This document shows positions 15,703 to 24,938 of a stretch of DNA of 64,000 nt, piece by piece. Origin of the DNA: Chitinophaga agrisoli (GTDB lineage Bacteria > Bacteroidota > Bacteroidia > Chitinophagales > Chitinophagaceae); assembly GCF_008386695.1 (NCBI RefSeq), contig NZ_VUOC01000004.1:1490327-1554326 (forward strand), in the 5' to 3' direction. A program made the translations under genes and the position numbers. The notes beneath the pieces were generated by a model, which was not told the origin of the DNA, searched no databases, and was given only the letters and a program-made list of their open reading frames with translations. The first letter of the stretch is position 1. Each line of letters opens with the position of its first letter.

Positions 15703-17133
15703 ATGTTAAAGACTGCCGAACACTTGTACCTGCAGATAGCAGACCGCATAGAACAGATGATAGAGAAAGAAGTACTGAAGATCGGCGATAAGCTGCCTTC
15801 CGTGCGGATGCTCAGCAAAGAGCAGGGCGTAAGCCTTAGCACGGCCTTTCAGGCCTATTATCACCTGGAAGCAAAAGGGTTGATAGAGCCCCGGCCAAAA
15901 TCCGGCTACTATATCCGTTTTAGCCCCCGCAAGGCGCGGGACCTTCCCAAGACCTGCGAACCGGTTAAAAAGGCGTCAGAAGTAACGGTGAACGATATGA
16001 TCTCCCGCGTGTTCACCCACATGACGGCGGATAATATCCAGAAATTCTCCATCGCGGCCCCGGCAGACTCCCTGCTGCCTTCGGCAAAAATGGCCAAATC
16101 CATGATCCAGGCTGTCCGGCAGCTGCCATACAATGGTATAGGCTACGAATCCCTGCAGGGCAATATAGACCTGCGGCGGCAAATTGCCCGTATGAGCATT
16201 CTCTGGGGCGGCGTTGTTAGCGAAGACGATGTAGTGACCACCCATGGCTGCTCAGATGCGCTCACCCTCTGCCTCTGCGCCGTTACACAGCCCGGCGATA
16301 CCATCGCGCTGGAAAGCCCCTCCTATTACGGCTCCCTGCAGCTGGCAGCCAGCCTGGGCCTTAAGGTACTGGAGGTGCCTACCAACCCGGTTACCGGCGT
16401 AGACCTTGATTACCTGGATAAGGCCATTCCCCGCTTTAACATTAAGGCCTGCCTGTTTGTGACCAATTTTAACAACCCCCTGGGCTCCTGCATGCCCGAT
16501 ACCCATAAACGGGAGCTGGTACGCATCCATGAGAAGTATGGCATTCCCCTCATAGAAGATGATATTTACGGCGATATCTATTTTGGCCGGGAACGCCCCG
16601 CCCTCTGTAAGACCTTTGACGAAAGCGGCATTGTGCTGGCCTGCAACTCTTTCTCCAAATCGCTGGCGCCGGGTTATCGCGTAGGCTGGGCATTACCGGG
16701 CAAATACAAGGAGAAAGTGCTGCGGCTTAAACGGAACCACTCCATTGCCTGCGCCTCCCTGCCGCATGCCGCCGTAGCCCATTTCCTGGAGAACGGCCGC
16801 TATGAGCACCACCTGCGCGGCATGCGTAAACAACTGCATACCCAAAGCCTGCGCTACCTGCAGGCCGTAGCAGACTACTTCCCGGAAGATACCCTGGTCA
16901 CCCGCCCCATGGGCGGCTTTGTGGTGTGGCTGGCCCTGAATGAGCAGATAAACACCTTTGAATTATACGAGCTGGCGTTGAAACAAAAGATCAGCTTTGC
17001 GCCCGGCCGCATCTTCTCCCTGCAGGACCGCTACCGCAACTGTATGCGCCTTAGCTATGGCAACCCATGGAACAAACAGGTGGAAGAAGGCATCAAGACC
17101 CTGGGGAAACTTATCCGCAAGCTAAAAACCTGA
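15703..17133 (+). CDS. MocR-type transcription regulator (GntR HTH + aminotransferase domain)
   Basis: The 476-residue protein has a GntR winged helix at about 1-75 (KLPSVRMLSKEQGVSLSTAFQAY) and a fold-type I aminotransferase-like domain from about 110. LIEDDIYGDIYF and the PLP-lysine motif NSFSKSLAPGYRVGW are intact, so it should bind PLP. MocR regulators sense PLP or an amine-PLP adduct and control transport or metabolism genes. Its own promoter site is repeated upstream of the PLP-decarboxylase/EamA operon 2.3 kb away, which makes that operon the best target candidate. Confidence 0.9.
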   Translation: MLKTAEHLYLQIADRIEQMIEKEVLKIGDKLPSVRMLSKEQGVSLSTAFQAYYHLEAKGLIEPRPKSGYYIRFSPRKARDLPKTCEPVKKASEVTVNDMISRVFTHMTADNIQKFSIAAPADSLLPSAKMAKSMIQAVRQLPYNGIGYESLQGNIDLRRQIARMSILWGGVVSEDDVVTTHGCSDALTLCLCAVTQPGDTIALESPSYYGSLQLAASLGLKVLEVPTNPVTGVDLDYLDKAIPRFNIKACLFVTNFNNPLGSCMPDTHKRELVRIHEKYGIPLIEDDIYGDIYFGRERPALCKTFDESGIVLACNSFSKSLAPGYRVGWALPGKYKEKVLRLKRNHSIACASLPHAAVAHFLENGRYEHHLRGMRKQLHTQSLRYLQAVADYFPEDTLVTRPMGGFVVWLALNEQINTFELYELALKQKISFAPGRIFSLQDRYRNCMRLSYGNPWNKQVEEGIKTLGKLIRKLKT

Positions 17134-17208
17134 TATATTTAACAATAACAACATCCTGCAAATGGGTTATATGTGTATTTTGGGTTTTCATATATAATCC
17201 ATCAACCC

Positions 17209-18042
17209 ATGTCATTTTTATCTTCTCTATTCGGCGGCAACAAACCTGCTGACAAACAGCAAGTGTTAACAAAAGCGGAATTTGCACAGTTTTACATGGC
17301 CGCACTGGAAAATGAATATCCACAGGCCAGCTTTACCCTGCAGCCAGACCTGACCATCCACTCCAATTACGGGGGCACAGAAGGGAACCATTATATTGAC
17401 AACGCCTTTATGGCCTATGAGGGGGAGCCCGGACAGCTGCAGGAGATCATTAACAGGTACCTGGCCGCCTGCGCCCACCTGTACCAGGAAGAGGACACGC
17501 TGCTGCTGGAAAACGTGGTGCCTGTTATCAAAGCCGGCGACTTTGGCGAGGGGTTAACCACCGGTGGTGACCAGGCGGGGGAAATCTCCCTGGTAAAGGA
17601 ACAGTATAATGATGATCTCGTAATTGCTTATGCAGAGGATAAGGAACACGCCCTTGCTTATCTTACACAGGGCAGGCTGGCAGATTGCCAGATCAGCCTG
17701 GAATCGCTGCGCGAAATTGCACTGGGTTACCTGGAGAATTTACTACCCAATATAGAAAGACATGGCGATAACGGCCTTTATATGGTCACTGCCGGCGGCA
17801 CTTTCGAGGCCAGCCTGATCCTGCTGCCATCGATCTGGACACAGGAGAATTTCCCGGTTGACGGCGAGTTTGTGATCATCATCCCCAACCGCGACCTGCT
17901 TTTTATCACCGGCAGCAATAGCCCGGAGCATATTGCGAAAATGAAGGACATGGCGGAAGAGAGCTACCACAACGGCAACTACCCCGTATCACCGTTCCTG
18001 TTTAAATGGAATGGTGAACGGTTTGAAAGATTTGACGCGTAA
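17209..18042 (+). CDS. DUF1444 family protein
   Basis: The 277-residue soluble protein resembles the DUF1444 family (Pfam PF07285), which has no established function. No signal peptide or membrane segment is seen apart from the short hydrophobic start MSFLSSLFGG. Typical family features are the early LTKAEFAQFYMAALE and the central block ending in NRDLLFITGSN. The ATG at 17209 is chosen because the upstream extension has no homology-like character. It follows the MocR gene on the same strand with a 75-base gap and ends in a hairpin. Confidence 0.75.
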   Translation: MSFLSSLFGGNKPADKQQVLTKAEFAQFYMAALENEYPQASFTLQPDLTIHSNYGGTEGNHYIDNAFMAYEGEPGQLQEIINRYLAACAHLYQEEDTLLLENVVPVIKAGDFGEGLTTGGDQAGEISLVKEQYNDDLVIAYAEDKEHALAYLTQGRLADCQISLESLREIALGYLENLLPNIERHGDNGLYMVTAGGTFEASLILLPSIWTQENFPVDGEFVIIIPNRDLLFITGSNSPEHIAKMKDMAEESYHNGNYPVSPFLFKWNGERFERFDA

Positions 18043-18046
18043 AAAA

Positions 18047-18071
18047 GCCGGAACAGGATTATTCCGGCCTT
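18047..18071. terminator. Hairpin between the converging DUF1444 and permease genes
   Basis: GCCGGAA (18047-18053) pairs with TTCCGGC (18062-18068). An A-run precedes it, but only a short T-run follows, so it probably works best for the reverse-strand efflux operon. Confidence 0.6.
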
Positions 18072-18115
18072 TGCCTAAACCTACAACTGTTACATTGTAA
18101 CAGCGATACAGACTT

Positions 18116-19234
18116 TTATGATGTTTTGCGGTAGTTGAGGATGGCCACGCCATTCATCACCAGCGCATATGCCAGCATGATCAGCAGATAAGATTGTATA
18201 TTGCCCCAATCGCTGCCTTTGAGCAGCACCATACGGATCACCTTCACGAAATAAGCAATGGGGTTGAACCAGGTAAGCGTTTGCGCCCATTGCGGCATAT
18301 TCTCCACTGGTGTAAACAACCCGCTCATCAACAGGAAAATGATCACAAAGAACCAGGCAATGAACATGGCCTGCTGCTGTGTTTCCGTAAAAGTGGAGAT
18401 CAGCAATCCCATACCCAGCATCACCCACAGATAAACAGCTGCGAACAGGAAGATCAGCCACAGGCTGCCCCCTATAGGCAGGCTGAATACAAGTTTCCCG
18501 ATCAGTAATCCAAAGGCCAGCTCAAAAAGGGCTACTATCCAGAAAGGGATCAGTTTCCCCAATATAAAATGATGTTTACGTATGGGGGTCACATTTAGTT
18601 GCTCTATGGTGCCTATTTCTTTCTCTTTTACGATGTTCATACCGGAAAGAAAGGCCGCGATCATGGTGACCAGCGCCACCAATATACCCGGTACCATAAA
18701 CACCTTATAATCCAGCCGTACATTGAACCAGTTGGAATAAGTGACATCTATCACCGCAGGGCCGCTGTGTTTGTCCATCGCCAGCCACTCCGTACGGATA
18801 CCCTGGTTAAAATCCCGGATAATGCTGTTTGCATAACCATTGGCCAGCCCTGCCTTGCTGCCGTTAATGGCATTTACCAGCAGCTGCAGGGTAGCCTCAT
18901 TCTCCCGTACCAGATCCCGCTCAAAGTGCGGGGGTATCATCAGCACAATATCTGCCTTATCCAGTTCCAGGTCCTCGAAAGCGGCTTTCCGGTCAAAGCT
19001 GTGCCGGTATATCTTAAAATAACCGCTGGCTGTAAGTTTGTTTACCAGCCGCTGCGACCAGGCGGAATGATCATGGTCCACCACATCAATCGCCAGGTTC
19101 TTTATCTCGTAATTGGCAGCATTGGATAATACCAGCAGCTGCACAATGGGGATCACCAATATGATCCGCAACATGGATTTGTTCCTGAAGATCTGCAGGA
19201 ACTCCTTCTGTAATATGAAACGGATGGTACGCAT
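18116..19234 (-). CDS. ABC-2 type permease (YhhJ/YbhR-like), second permease of the efflux pump
   Basis: The 372-residue inner-membrane protein has one N-terminal helix (about 22-40), a large periplasmic domain, and five helices in the C-terminal half. It starts with FILQKEFLQIFRNKSMLRIILVIPI, as in YbhR/YhhJ permeases of drug-export systems. The conserved KEKEIGTIEQLNVTPI precedes the helix bundle. It is the last gene of the TolC-HlyD-ATPase-ATPase-permease-permease operon and overlaps the previous gene by one base (TGATG). Confidence 0.9.
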   Translation of the reverse strand: MRTIRFILQKEFLQIFRNKSMLRIILVIPIVQLLVLSNAANYEIKNLAIDVVDHDHSAWSQRLVNKLTASGYFKIYRHSFDRKAAFEDLELDKADIVLMIPPHFERDLVRENEATLQLLVNAINGSKAGLANGYANSIIRDFNQGIRTEWLAMDKHSGPAVIDVTYSNWFNVRLDYKVFMVPGILVALVTMIAAFLSGMNIVKEKEIGTIEQLNVTPIRKHHFILGKLIPFWIVALFELAFGLLIGKLVFSLPIGGSLWLIFLFAAVYLWVMLGMGLLISTFTETQQQAMFIAWFFVIIFLLMSGLFTPVENMPQWAQTLTWFNPIAYFVKVIRMVLLKGSDWGNIQSYLLIMLAYALVMNGVAILNYRKTS

Positions 19235-20340
19235 CAGCTTAAACGGATTTTGAATTTACGTATGCTCAGCACAATAAAGAATATGGTCATACCCGTCAGC
19301 AGCAGGGTTTGCGGCCATACCTCGCGCAGGCCGGAGCCTTTTAGCATAATATCTTTGAGGATGATGATAAACCATTTGGCAGGCATTATATTGGACAGCC
19401 ATTGCAGTGGCTTTGGCATACTCTCAACAGGAAAGATGAAACCGGATAATAATACGGTAGGCATCAGCAATCCCATCATAGAGGCCATCATGGCCGTTTG
19501 CTGCTTATCTGTAACTGTAGAGATGAGGATCCCTAACCCCAGCGATGTTAATACAAACAGCACACACTCCGCCAGCAACAGCACTACGCTGCCTTTAACA
19601 GGCATGCCAAAGATCCATACCCCCATAGCCAGTATCACCAGCGCATTAATAAAAGAAAGCACAATGTAAGGCACTACTTTACCCATCACGATCAAATGTG
19701 GCGGCAAAGGGGATACCAGCAGTATCTCCATGGTACCCAGCTCTTTTTCCCTGGCAATGGTGATAGAGGTCATCATGGCGGATACCAGCAATAAGATAAG
19801 CGTCATTACGCCCGGCACAAACAGGAACACACTTTTCAAAGCGGGGTTATACTGCATGCGCACGGTGGTGTTGATGGTAAGCGGTAAGGCTGCCGGCCCG
19901 TTCAGCTCCTGCTGATAGTTGCCGATAATAGCCCGGGCATAGTTCACTAAGGTAGTGGCGGTATTGGGATCGCCTGCGTCTGCCAGCAGCTGTACCTGCG
20001 CTTTACGGAGATGGAAGAAATCCTGGCCAAAACGGGGTGGTATCACCACCGCCATTTTGATGCGCCCTTCCCGGAAAGCGGCTTCAATAGTTTTAGGCGT
20101 CTGCAGGTTACGGTCTATCCGGAAATAACTGCCGGCCGTAAGCTTTTGTATCAGGCGGGCGCTATAGTGATCTTTTGACTGGTCCAGCACGGCAATGTCT
20201 GCATTTTTGATCTCATTGGTAATGGCAAAACCAAAGATGATCACCTGCACGATAGGCATACCAAACAATATCAGCAGGGTGCGCCTGTCGCGGAAAATAT
20301 GGTAGAACTCTTTTCTGGCAAACACGAAGAACTGACGCAT
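19234..20340 (-). CDS. ABC-2 type permease (YbhS-like), first permease of the efflux pump
   Basis: The protein of about 368 residues has the same plan as its neighbour: one N-terminal helix, a periplasmic domain and five C-terminal helices, with REKELGTMEILLVSPLPPHLI before the bundle. The start MRQFFVFARKEF (20340) is preferred over an ATG three codons earlier because it aligns with the usual permease start. The two permeases form the membrane heterodimer of a YbhGFSR/YhiI-RbbA-YhhJ type exporter. The likely substrates are drugs or other amphiphiles; nothing in the sequence decides which. Confidence 0.9.
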   Translation of the reverse strand: MRQFFVFARKEFYHIFRDRRTLLILFGMPIVQVIIFGFAITNEIKNADIAVLDQSKDHYSARLIQKLTAGSYFRIDRNLQTPKTIEAAFREGRIKMAVVIPPRFGQDFFHLRKAQVQLLADAGDPNTATTLVNYARAIIGNYQQELNGPAALPLTINTTVRMQYNPALKSVFLFVPGVMTLILLLVSAMMTSITIAREKELGTMEILLVSPLPPHLIVMGKVVPYIVLSFINALVILAMGVWIFGMPVKGSVVLLLAECVLFVLTSLGLGILISTVTDKQQTAMMASMMGLLMPTVLLSGFIFPVESMPKPLQWLSNIMPAKWFIIILKDIMLKGSGLREVWPQTLLLTGMTIFFIVLSIRKFKIRLS

Positions 20341-20371
20341 AATGATCAATTAAACAATTATCAATTACAGA

Positions 20372-21094
20372 TTACTTTCCCCTGGCAAGTTGCAGGAACA
20401 CATCGTCCATAGATTCCGCCCCGAATTGCGCTTTCAGCTGCCGCGGGGTGTCCAGCGCCTGTATGCGCCCATCCACCATAATGGATACGCGGTCACAATA
20501 CTCCGCCTCGTCCATATAATGGGTGGTAACGAATACTGTTACGCCCCGGTTGGCGGCTTCATAGATCAGGTCCCAGAACTGGCGCCGCGTCACAGGGTCT
20601 ACACCGCCGGTAGGCTCGTCCAGGAACACAATAGATGGATCGTGCAAAATGGCTACAGAAAAAGCCAGCTTCTGCTTCCAGCCCAGCGGCAGCGCGCTTA
20701 CCAACTGGTCTGCCTCTGCTTCCATGCCCAGCTTTTGCAACAGGCGTTCTGTCTTCTCTTTTATCTCGCCATTACGGAGCCCGTAGATGCCGCCATAGAA
20801 ACGGATGTTCTCCTTTACCTTCAGATCTTCGTACAGGGAGAATCGTTGGCTCATATAGCCTATATTCTGCTTCACTTTATCTGCCTGGGTATACACATCA
20901 TATCCTGCTACTTTGGCCGTACCGCTGCTGGGGCGTAACAGCCCGCACAACATGCGCATGGCCGTGGTCTTACCCGCTCCGTTAGCGCCCAGGAAACCAA
21001 AGATCTCGCCTTGTTTTACTTCGAACGTAATGGCGTTCGTGGCAATGAAGCTGCCGAATTTTTTGGTAAGCGCGTTGGTAACAATTGGTTGCAT
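20372..21094 (-). CDS. ABC transporter ATP-binding protein (second ATPase of the efflux pump)
   Basis: The 240-residue cytoplasmic ATPase has Walker A GANGAGKTT (about 37-45), Q-loop YMSQRFSLY, Walker B IVFLDEPTGGVDP and switch H (TTHYMDEAE). The signature motif is degenerate (ALPLGWKQK in place of LSGGQ), as in the second half of YbhF/RbbA. This suggests that the two adjacent ATPase genes work as an asymmetric pair. It starts 3 bases after the stop of the first ATPase gene. Confidence 0.92.
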   Translation of the reverse strand: MQPIVTNALTKKFGSFIATNAITFEVKQGEIFGFLGANGAGKTTAMRMLCGLLRPSSGTAKVAGYDVYTQADKVKQNIGYMSQRFSLYEDLKVKENIRFYGGIYGLRNGEIKEKTERLLQKLGMEAEADQLVSALPLGWKQKLAFSVAILHDPSIVFLDEPTGGVDPVTRRQFWDLIYEAANRGVTVFVTTHYMDEAEYCDRVSIMVDGRIQALDTPRQLKAQFGAESMDDVFLQLARGK

Positions 21095-21097
21095 GTG

Positions 21098-22021
21098 TTA
21101 TTGCTGTTTTTCGCTTTTCATCAGTTCCATAAAACAGTCTTCTATACCGGCTGTTATGGGAACCATATCAAACTGTTCATGCCCTTTGGGTTGCAGGTAA
21201 GCGCGTAGTTTATCCACATCTGCCTCCCCGTGTTTAAGCGTAAGATGCAGGTATTCGCCAAAGGCATAACAACTATCCGTGTCTTCAAAACTCCGCAGGT
21301 CCTGTATAAGCCGGTACATTTGTTTGGCCTTCACCGCCCATAACGGCTTACTGAATTCCCGGGTGATCTGCTGCGGCGTATCTATCTTTAGCAACGCGCC
21401 ATTCTGTATCAGGGCTACGCGGCCGCATAATATTGCTTCATCCATATACGGTGTGGATACCAGTATGGCAATACCCTTTTGCCGCAGGCGCTGCAACATC
21501 TCCCAGAATTCCTTGCGGGATACAGGGTCCACGCCGGTCGTAGGCTCATCCAGGAACAGTACTGTGGGTTTATGCACCAGCGCGCAGCACAGGGCTAGCT
21601 TCTGTTTCATACCGCCGGAGAGTTTACCGGCCGGGCGGTCTTTAAAAGGCGCTATCTGCACATAGATCTCCTCTATCAGCCCGTAGTTTTCCTTTACCGT
21701 GGTATTAAAGATGGTGGCAAAAAAATCCAGGTTCTCCTGTACGGTAAGGTCCTGGTACAGGGAGAAACGCCCCGGCATATAACCTACTATCTTACGGATG
21801 GCCTTATAATCCTTCACTACATCCAGCCCATTTACGGTGGCCTTGCCTTTATCCGCCAGCAACAGCGTGGTAAGGATGCGGAACAGGGTGGATTTACCCG
21901 CGCCATCCGGACCAATCAACCCAAACAGCTCGCCTTCATTCACGGTAAAGGAGATATCGCGCAGCGCCTTTACTTCGCCAAAATTCTTGTGCACCTCCTG
22001 TACTACAATGGGTGTTTGCAT
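21098..22021 (-). CDS. ABC transporter ATP-binding protein (first ATPase of the efflux pump)
   Basis: The 307-residue ATPase has Walker A GPDGAGKST (about 36-44), signature LSGGMKQKLALC and Walker B VLFLDEPTTGVDP. Where the switch histidine is usual it has STPYMDEA, with Pro-Tyr, as in the first half of YbhF/RbbA. A C-terminal extension of about 80 residues follows the core. In E. coli YbhF the two halves are one protein; here they are separate genes 3 bases apart. Confidence 0.92.
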   Translation of the reverse strand: MQTPIVVQEVHKNFGEVKALRDISFTVNEGELFGLIGPDGAGKSTLFRILTTLLLADKGKATVNGLDVVKDYKAIRKIVGYMPGRFSLYQDLTVQENLDFFATIFNTTVKENYGLIEEIYVQIAPFKDRPAGKLSGGMKQKLALCCALVHKPTVLFLDEPTTGVDPVSRKEFWEMLQRLRQKGIAILVSTPYMDEAILCGRVALIQNGALLKIDTPQQITREFSKPLWAVKAKQMYRLIQDLRSFEDTDSCYAFGEYLHLTLKHGEADVDKLRAYLQPKGHEQFDMVPITAGIEDCFMELMKSEKQQ

Positions 22022-22024
22022 GTG

Positions 22025-22954
22025 TTACTGTTTTGCCAGTTTTAGCTCTGCGGGCATACCTATCTTCAGGCTGCCATCGTTCTGCACTTTTATCTTTACC
22101 GCGTATACCAGGTTAGTGCGCTCCTCTTTGGTCTGTATCTCTTTAGGGGTGAATTCCGCTTCTGCAGAGATCCAGGTGACGGTACCGGTCCACTGGCGGT
22201 ATTTACCTTCCGGCAGGTCCGTGCGCACGGTGACTTGTTGTCCCAGCTTTATCTGCCCCAGCTGCTCCTCTCCTATATAGGCCCGCAGCAACAGGGATGA
22301 GAGGTCCGCTATTTTATACAGCGCCTTGCCATAGGTCACCACCTCTCCCCTTTCTACATATTTGGTCAGCACAGTGCCGCCTACGGGGTTTATAATACGG
22401 GATTGTTTTAGCTGGTCGTTCAACTGTAACACCTGCGCTTCCAGGGGCTGGGCTTCGCTGCTATAACCGCTTACCTGCGTATTAAGGGAGGAGGCCAGGG
22501 AGCGGTATTGTTTTTCCAGTACCGCTATTTGCGCATTAATATCATCCAGCTGTTTGGAGGTAGCAGCATTAGCCTTCAGCAGGTTCTGCACGCGTAATTG
22601 CTCCCTTTTCTGGGTGGCTATCTGTTCACGGATCACTTCCAGCTGGGGAGCCGTCTCCGGGATCTTACTCAGTACGGCGCGGATATTGGCCTTTACCTGC
22701 GATTTTTTCAGGGATAGCTGTGTAGAGTCTATCCAGCCTACAATGGTATCCGCAGGCAGTCGCATGCCTTCTTCCACCATAAAGGAGAGCAGTTTGCCGG
22801 TGCCTTCGGCAGATACGACGGTCTCCACTGCTTCAAAATTCCCAAAAGCATCTGCCTCATCTTTATTGGAGCGGCAGGCCGGTAATACGGCCATGATCAG
22901 CAGGGTCGCCACGGCGGCGCGTATGGTAGCGGTGTTCTTAAGTACGGGTAGCAT
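22025..22954 (-). CDS. HlyD-family periplasmic adaptor lipoprotein of the efflux pump
   Basis: The 309-residue protein has a lipoprotein signal (VLPAC, C27). A lipoyl/barrel-sandwich half follows near 40-75, then a long coiled-coil hairpin (about 75-185), and the second sandwich half RIINPVGGTVLTKYVERGEVV. It would join the inner-membrane permeases to the TolC-like outer-membrane channel, as YbhG/YhiI do. The genes on both sides are 3-4 bases away, so the operon is tightly coupled. Confidence 0.9.
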   Translation of the reverse strand: MLPVLKNTATIRAAVATLLIMAVLPACRSNKDEADAFGNFEAVETVVSAEGTGKLLSFMVEEGMRLPADTIVGWIDSTQLSLKKSQVKANIRAVLSKIPETAPQLEVIREQIATQKREQLRVQNLLKANAATSKQLDDINAQIAVLEKQYRSLASSLNTQVSGYSSEAQPLEAQVLQLNDQLKQSRIINPVGGTVLTKYVERGEVVTYGKALYKIADLSSLLLRAYIGEEQLGQIKLGQQVTVRTDLPEGKYRQWTGTVTWISAEAEFTPKEIQTKEERTNLVYAVKIKVQNDGSLKIGMPAELKLAKQ

Positions 22955-22958
22955 ATGT

Positions 22959-24221
22959 TTAGTATCCTTTTATAAGTTGATAATTGATACGCGCCAGGGC
23001 CAGCTGCACCTGGTGGGTACTTTGGTCTACGCGGGCCTGCATAACGGCATTCAGGTCTGTAATGTAGTCATGCACGGTCAGCACCCCGTTATCCAGCTGG
23101 GCGGCGCTGGCGTCCTTTACGCGCGCACGCAGCACAAGTATATCGCCGTCCTTTTCCAGCGTTTGTTGCAGGCGGCCTATCTCTGTTTGCTGCTGCGCCA
23201 ATTGTACGCGGGTATTAAGGGTAAAACTGGCAGATTGCTGTTCCACATTCCTTTGCTGCAGCTGCAATATTTTTTGCTCTGTGCGGTTATACCGCCAGTT
23301 CCAGAGCGTCCAGTTCAGCCGGATACCACCCATATAAAAGCCGGCAAAATCGTTGTTGAGCATATTAAGGCCCGGCCGGCCATAACCGCCCTGTACAAAT
23401 GCGCTTACACGGGGCATAGGTTTGGTGGCGGTTAATTTAGCCTGTTGATCCAGGGAGGCAGATTGTAAACGGTAGAACTGTAATTCCGGGCGCTGCAGGG
23501 TATCTGTACCGGCATCGTTAACGGCCTGCGGCATGGCCAGCTTTATAGCGCCGCTGGTATTAAAACCGGTTAGTAATTGCAGAGTGGCCAGGCTGGCGCT
23601 ACGGGAGGCAGCGGCAGATAGCTCCTGTTGTTCAGACCTTAACAGTTCCGCTTTCAACATATCTACATTGGATGGTAGTACGGTGCCATTCTGTACCCCG
23701 GCGTCAAGCCGCTCTATCCGTTGTTTGATATCTGCCTGGGTAAGGCGGGCCGCATGCACATATTCCTCCGCCAGCAGGCCGTTGAAATAGCTCTGGGTCA
23801 CCTGTTGTTTTACTTTATACAGCTCCACCTCTACCCGCTGCGCCTCCGTTTGCTGCTGTATATGCTGCAGCTCCCGCTGGCGCCGGGTAGCGCCGCCATC
23901 GTACAACAGTTGTTTTACGTCGATGGTGGCCCGGTACTGGTCTTTGGCAAATTCCGGGATGTTGATCCCTGGCACCTTAAACGGTATTTCTGTGACCGCG
24001 CTTTGGTAAGTAGCTTGCCCGTTCAGCTCCGCCTGGGGCAGGTAAGCGGTATTGGTATTTTTTACCTGTAGCTGCAGCATGCTATCCAGCACCTGCTTTT
24101 GCTGTAGCAGCGGGTAATTGTTCCGGGCCAGTTCCTGGCATTGCTCCAGGGTAAGCAGTGTGCTATCCTGCGCAAACAAATGCGGGGAGGCGAACAGCAA
24201 TACCCAAAAGATCTTCCTCAT
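22959..24221 (-). CDS. TolC family outer-membrane efflux protein
   Basis: The 420-residue protein has a signal peptide (cut after about LFAQ) and two copies of the TolC/OEP helical-barrel repeat, with heptad-rich stretches near 95-215 and 290-400. LTLEQCQELARNNYPLL at the mature N-terminus is typical of OEP proteins. It gives the pump an exit channel across the outer membrane. It is the first gene of the six-gene pump operon, 50 bases downstream of tetR, with a TetR-like operator in that gap. Confidence 0.92.
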   Translation of the reverse strand: MRKIFWVLLFASPHLFAQDSTLLTLEQCQELARNNYPLLQQKQVLDSMLQLQVKNTNTAYLPQAELNGQATYQSAVTEIPFKVPGINIPEFAKDQYRATIDVKQLLYDGGATRRQRELQHIQQQTEAQRVEVELYKVKQQVTQSYFNGLLAEEYVHAARLTQADIKQRIERLDAGVQNGTVLPSNVDMLKAELLRSEQQELSAAASRSASLATLQLLTGFNTSGAIKLAMPQAVNDAGTDTLQRPELQFYRLQSASLDQQAKLTATKPMPRVSAFVQGGYGRPGLNMLNNDFAGFYMGGIRLNWTLWNWRYNRTEQKILQLQQRNVEQQSASFTLNTRVQLAQQQTEIGRLQQTLEKDGDILVLRARVKDASAAQLDNGVLTVHDYITDLNAVMQARVDQSTHQVQLALARINYQLIKGY

Positions 24222-24237
24222 ATTTTAACTGGTTTAT

Positions 24238-24253
24238 TTAACTAATTGGTTAA
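24238..24253. promoter_or_regulatory. TetR operator O2 (before tolC)
   Basis: TTAACTAATTGGTTAA is a near-perfect 16-bp palindrome, and matches O1 upstream of tetR. It lies between the tetR stop and the tolC start. Confidence 0.65.
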
Positions 24254-24271
24254 TTGATGGGCAAAAAAATA

Positions 24272-24880
24272 TTACGGTGTTAAAGCGGCCATTATAAAAT
24301 CGCCAACAAACTGCTTGCGCTCTTCTATTATCAAGCGGAACTGCACTTCATCTACCCCTACTATCCCCTGCAGCAGCGGCTTTGCTACAAATGGGAACAC
24401 ACACATACCCAGAATGTTCAACAAAAGTTGCACGGGACTTATCTTTTTAATAATACCTGCTTCGGAGGCTTTGGCAATTTCTACCAGGAACTGGTGCAGG
24501 TCCGGAAAATCCGGCCTGGACTTGAATTTCGTGATCAGCAGTTCCGGCTGTTGCTGCAGCTCATTCAATACAAACAAAGGGATGTGAGGATTCTCCACCA
24601 GCCCTTCTATATAGCTGCGCACAATACCCCGGATCTTGTCTTCCAGCGGCATATTGGTGCGGATCATCTGACCCAGTCGCTGGATCAGTTTACCCAGCGC
24701 CTCATCAAACACGATATCAAATAACTTCTCCTTGCTGCGGTAGTAATAGTGCAGCATGGCCTTGTTGATGCCTGCTTCGTCTGCTATATCCTGCATTCTT
24801 GCTCCTGCCAGGCCTTTTTGTATAAATATCTTCTTGGCGGCGGCGATGATCTGTTCTTCCGTATTCCTTTCCTGCGACAT
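24272..24880 (-). CDS. TetR/AcrR family repressor of the efflux operon
   Basis: The protein of about 202 residues has a TetR HTH at about 8-55 (IIAAAKKIFIQKGLAGARMQ, then AGINKAMLHYYYRSKEKLFD) and an all-helical ligand domain. It reads in the same direction as the pump operon, 50 bases ahead of it. Matching palindromes lie before tetR and before tolC, so it most likely represses itself and the pump and is released by a pump substrate. Confidence 0.92.
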   Translation of the reverse strand: MSQERNTEEQIIAAAKKIFIQKGLAGARMQDIADEAGINKAMLHYYYRSKEKLFDIVFDEALGKLIQRLGQMIRTNMPLEDKIRGIVRSYIEGLVENPHIPLFVLNELQQQPELLITKFKSRPDFPDLHQFLVEIAKASEAGIIKKISPVQLLLNILGMCVFPFVAKPLLQGIVGVDEVQFRLIIEERKQFVGDFIMAALTP

Positions 24881-24889
24881 AACTTAGGT

Positions 24890-24905
24890 TAAACCATTTG
24901 GTTAA
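24890..24905. promoter_or_regulatory. TetR operator O1 (before tetR)
   Basis: TAAACCATTTGGTTAA matches the palindrome TTAACCAATTGGTTAA at 14 of 16 positions and lies between the -7 box and the start codon, over the expected transcript start. Confidence 0.65.
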
Positions 24906-24907
24906 TG

Positions 24908-24938
24908 CAAAGGTAGGGAAAGTGCGGAGAGGGCCAAA
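24908..24938 (-). promoter_or_regulatory. tetR promoter
   Basis: The reverse strand reads TTTG (24938-24935), a 19-base spacer, and TACCTTTG (24915-24908): an exact match to the Bacteroidota -33/-7 consensus. Confidence 0.8.

Noticed and set aside
22554-23435. 293-codon forward frame across the HlyD and TolC genes
   Set aside because: It spans two tightly packed reverse-strand genes with clear families, so it is not a gene.
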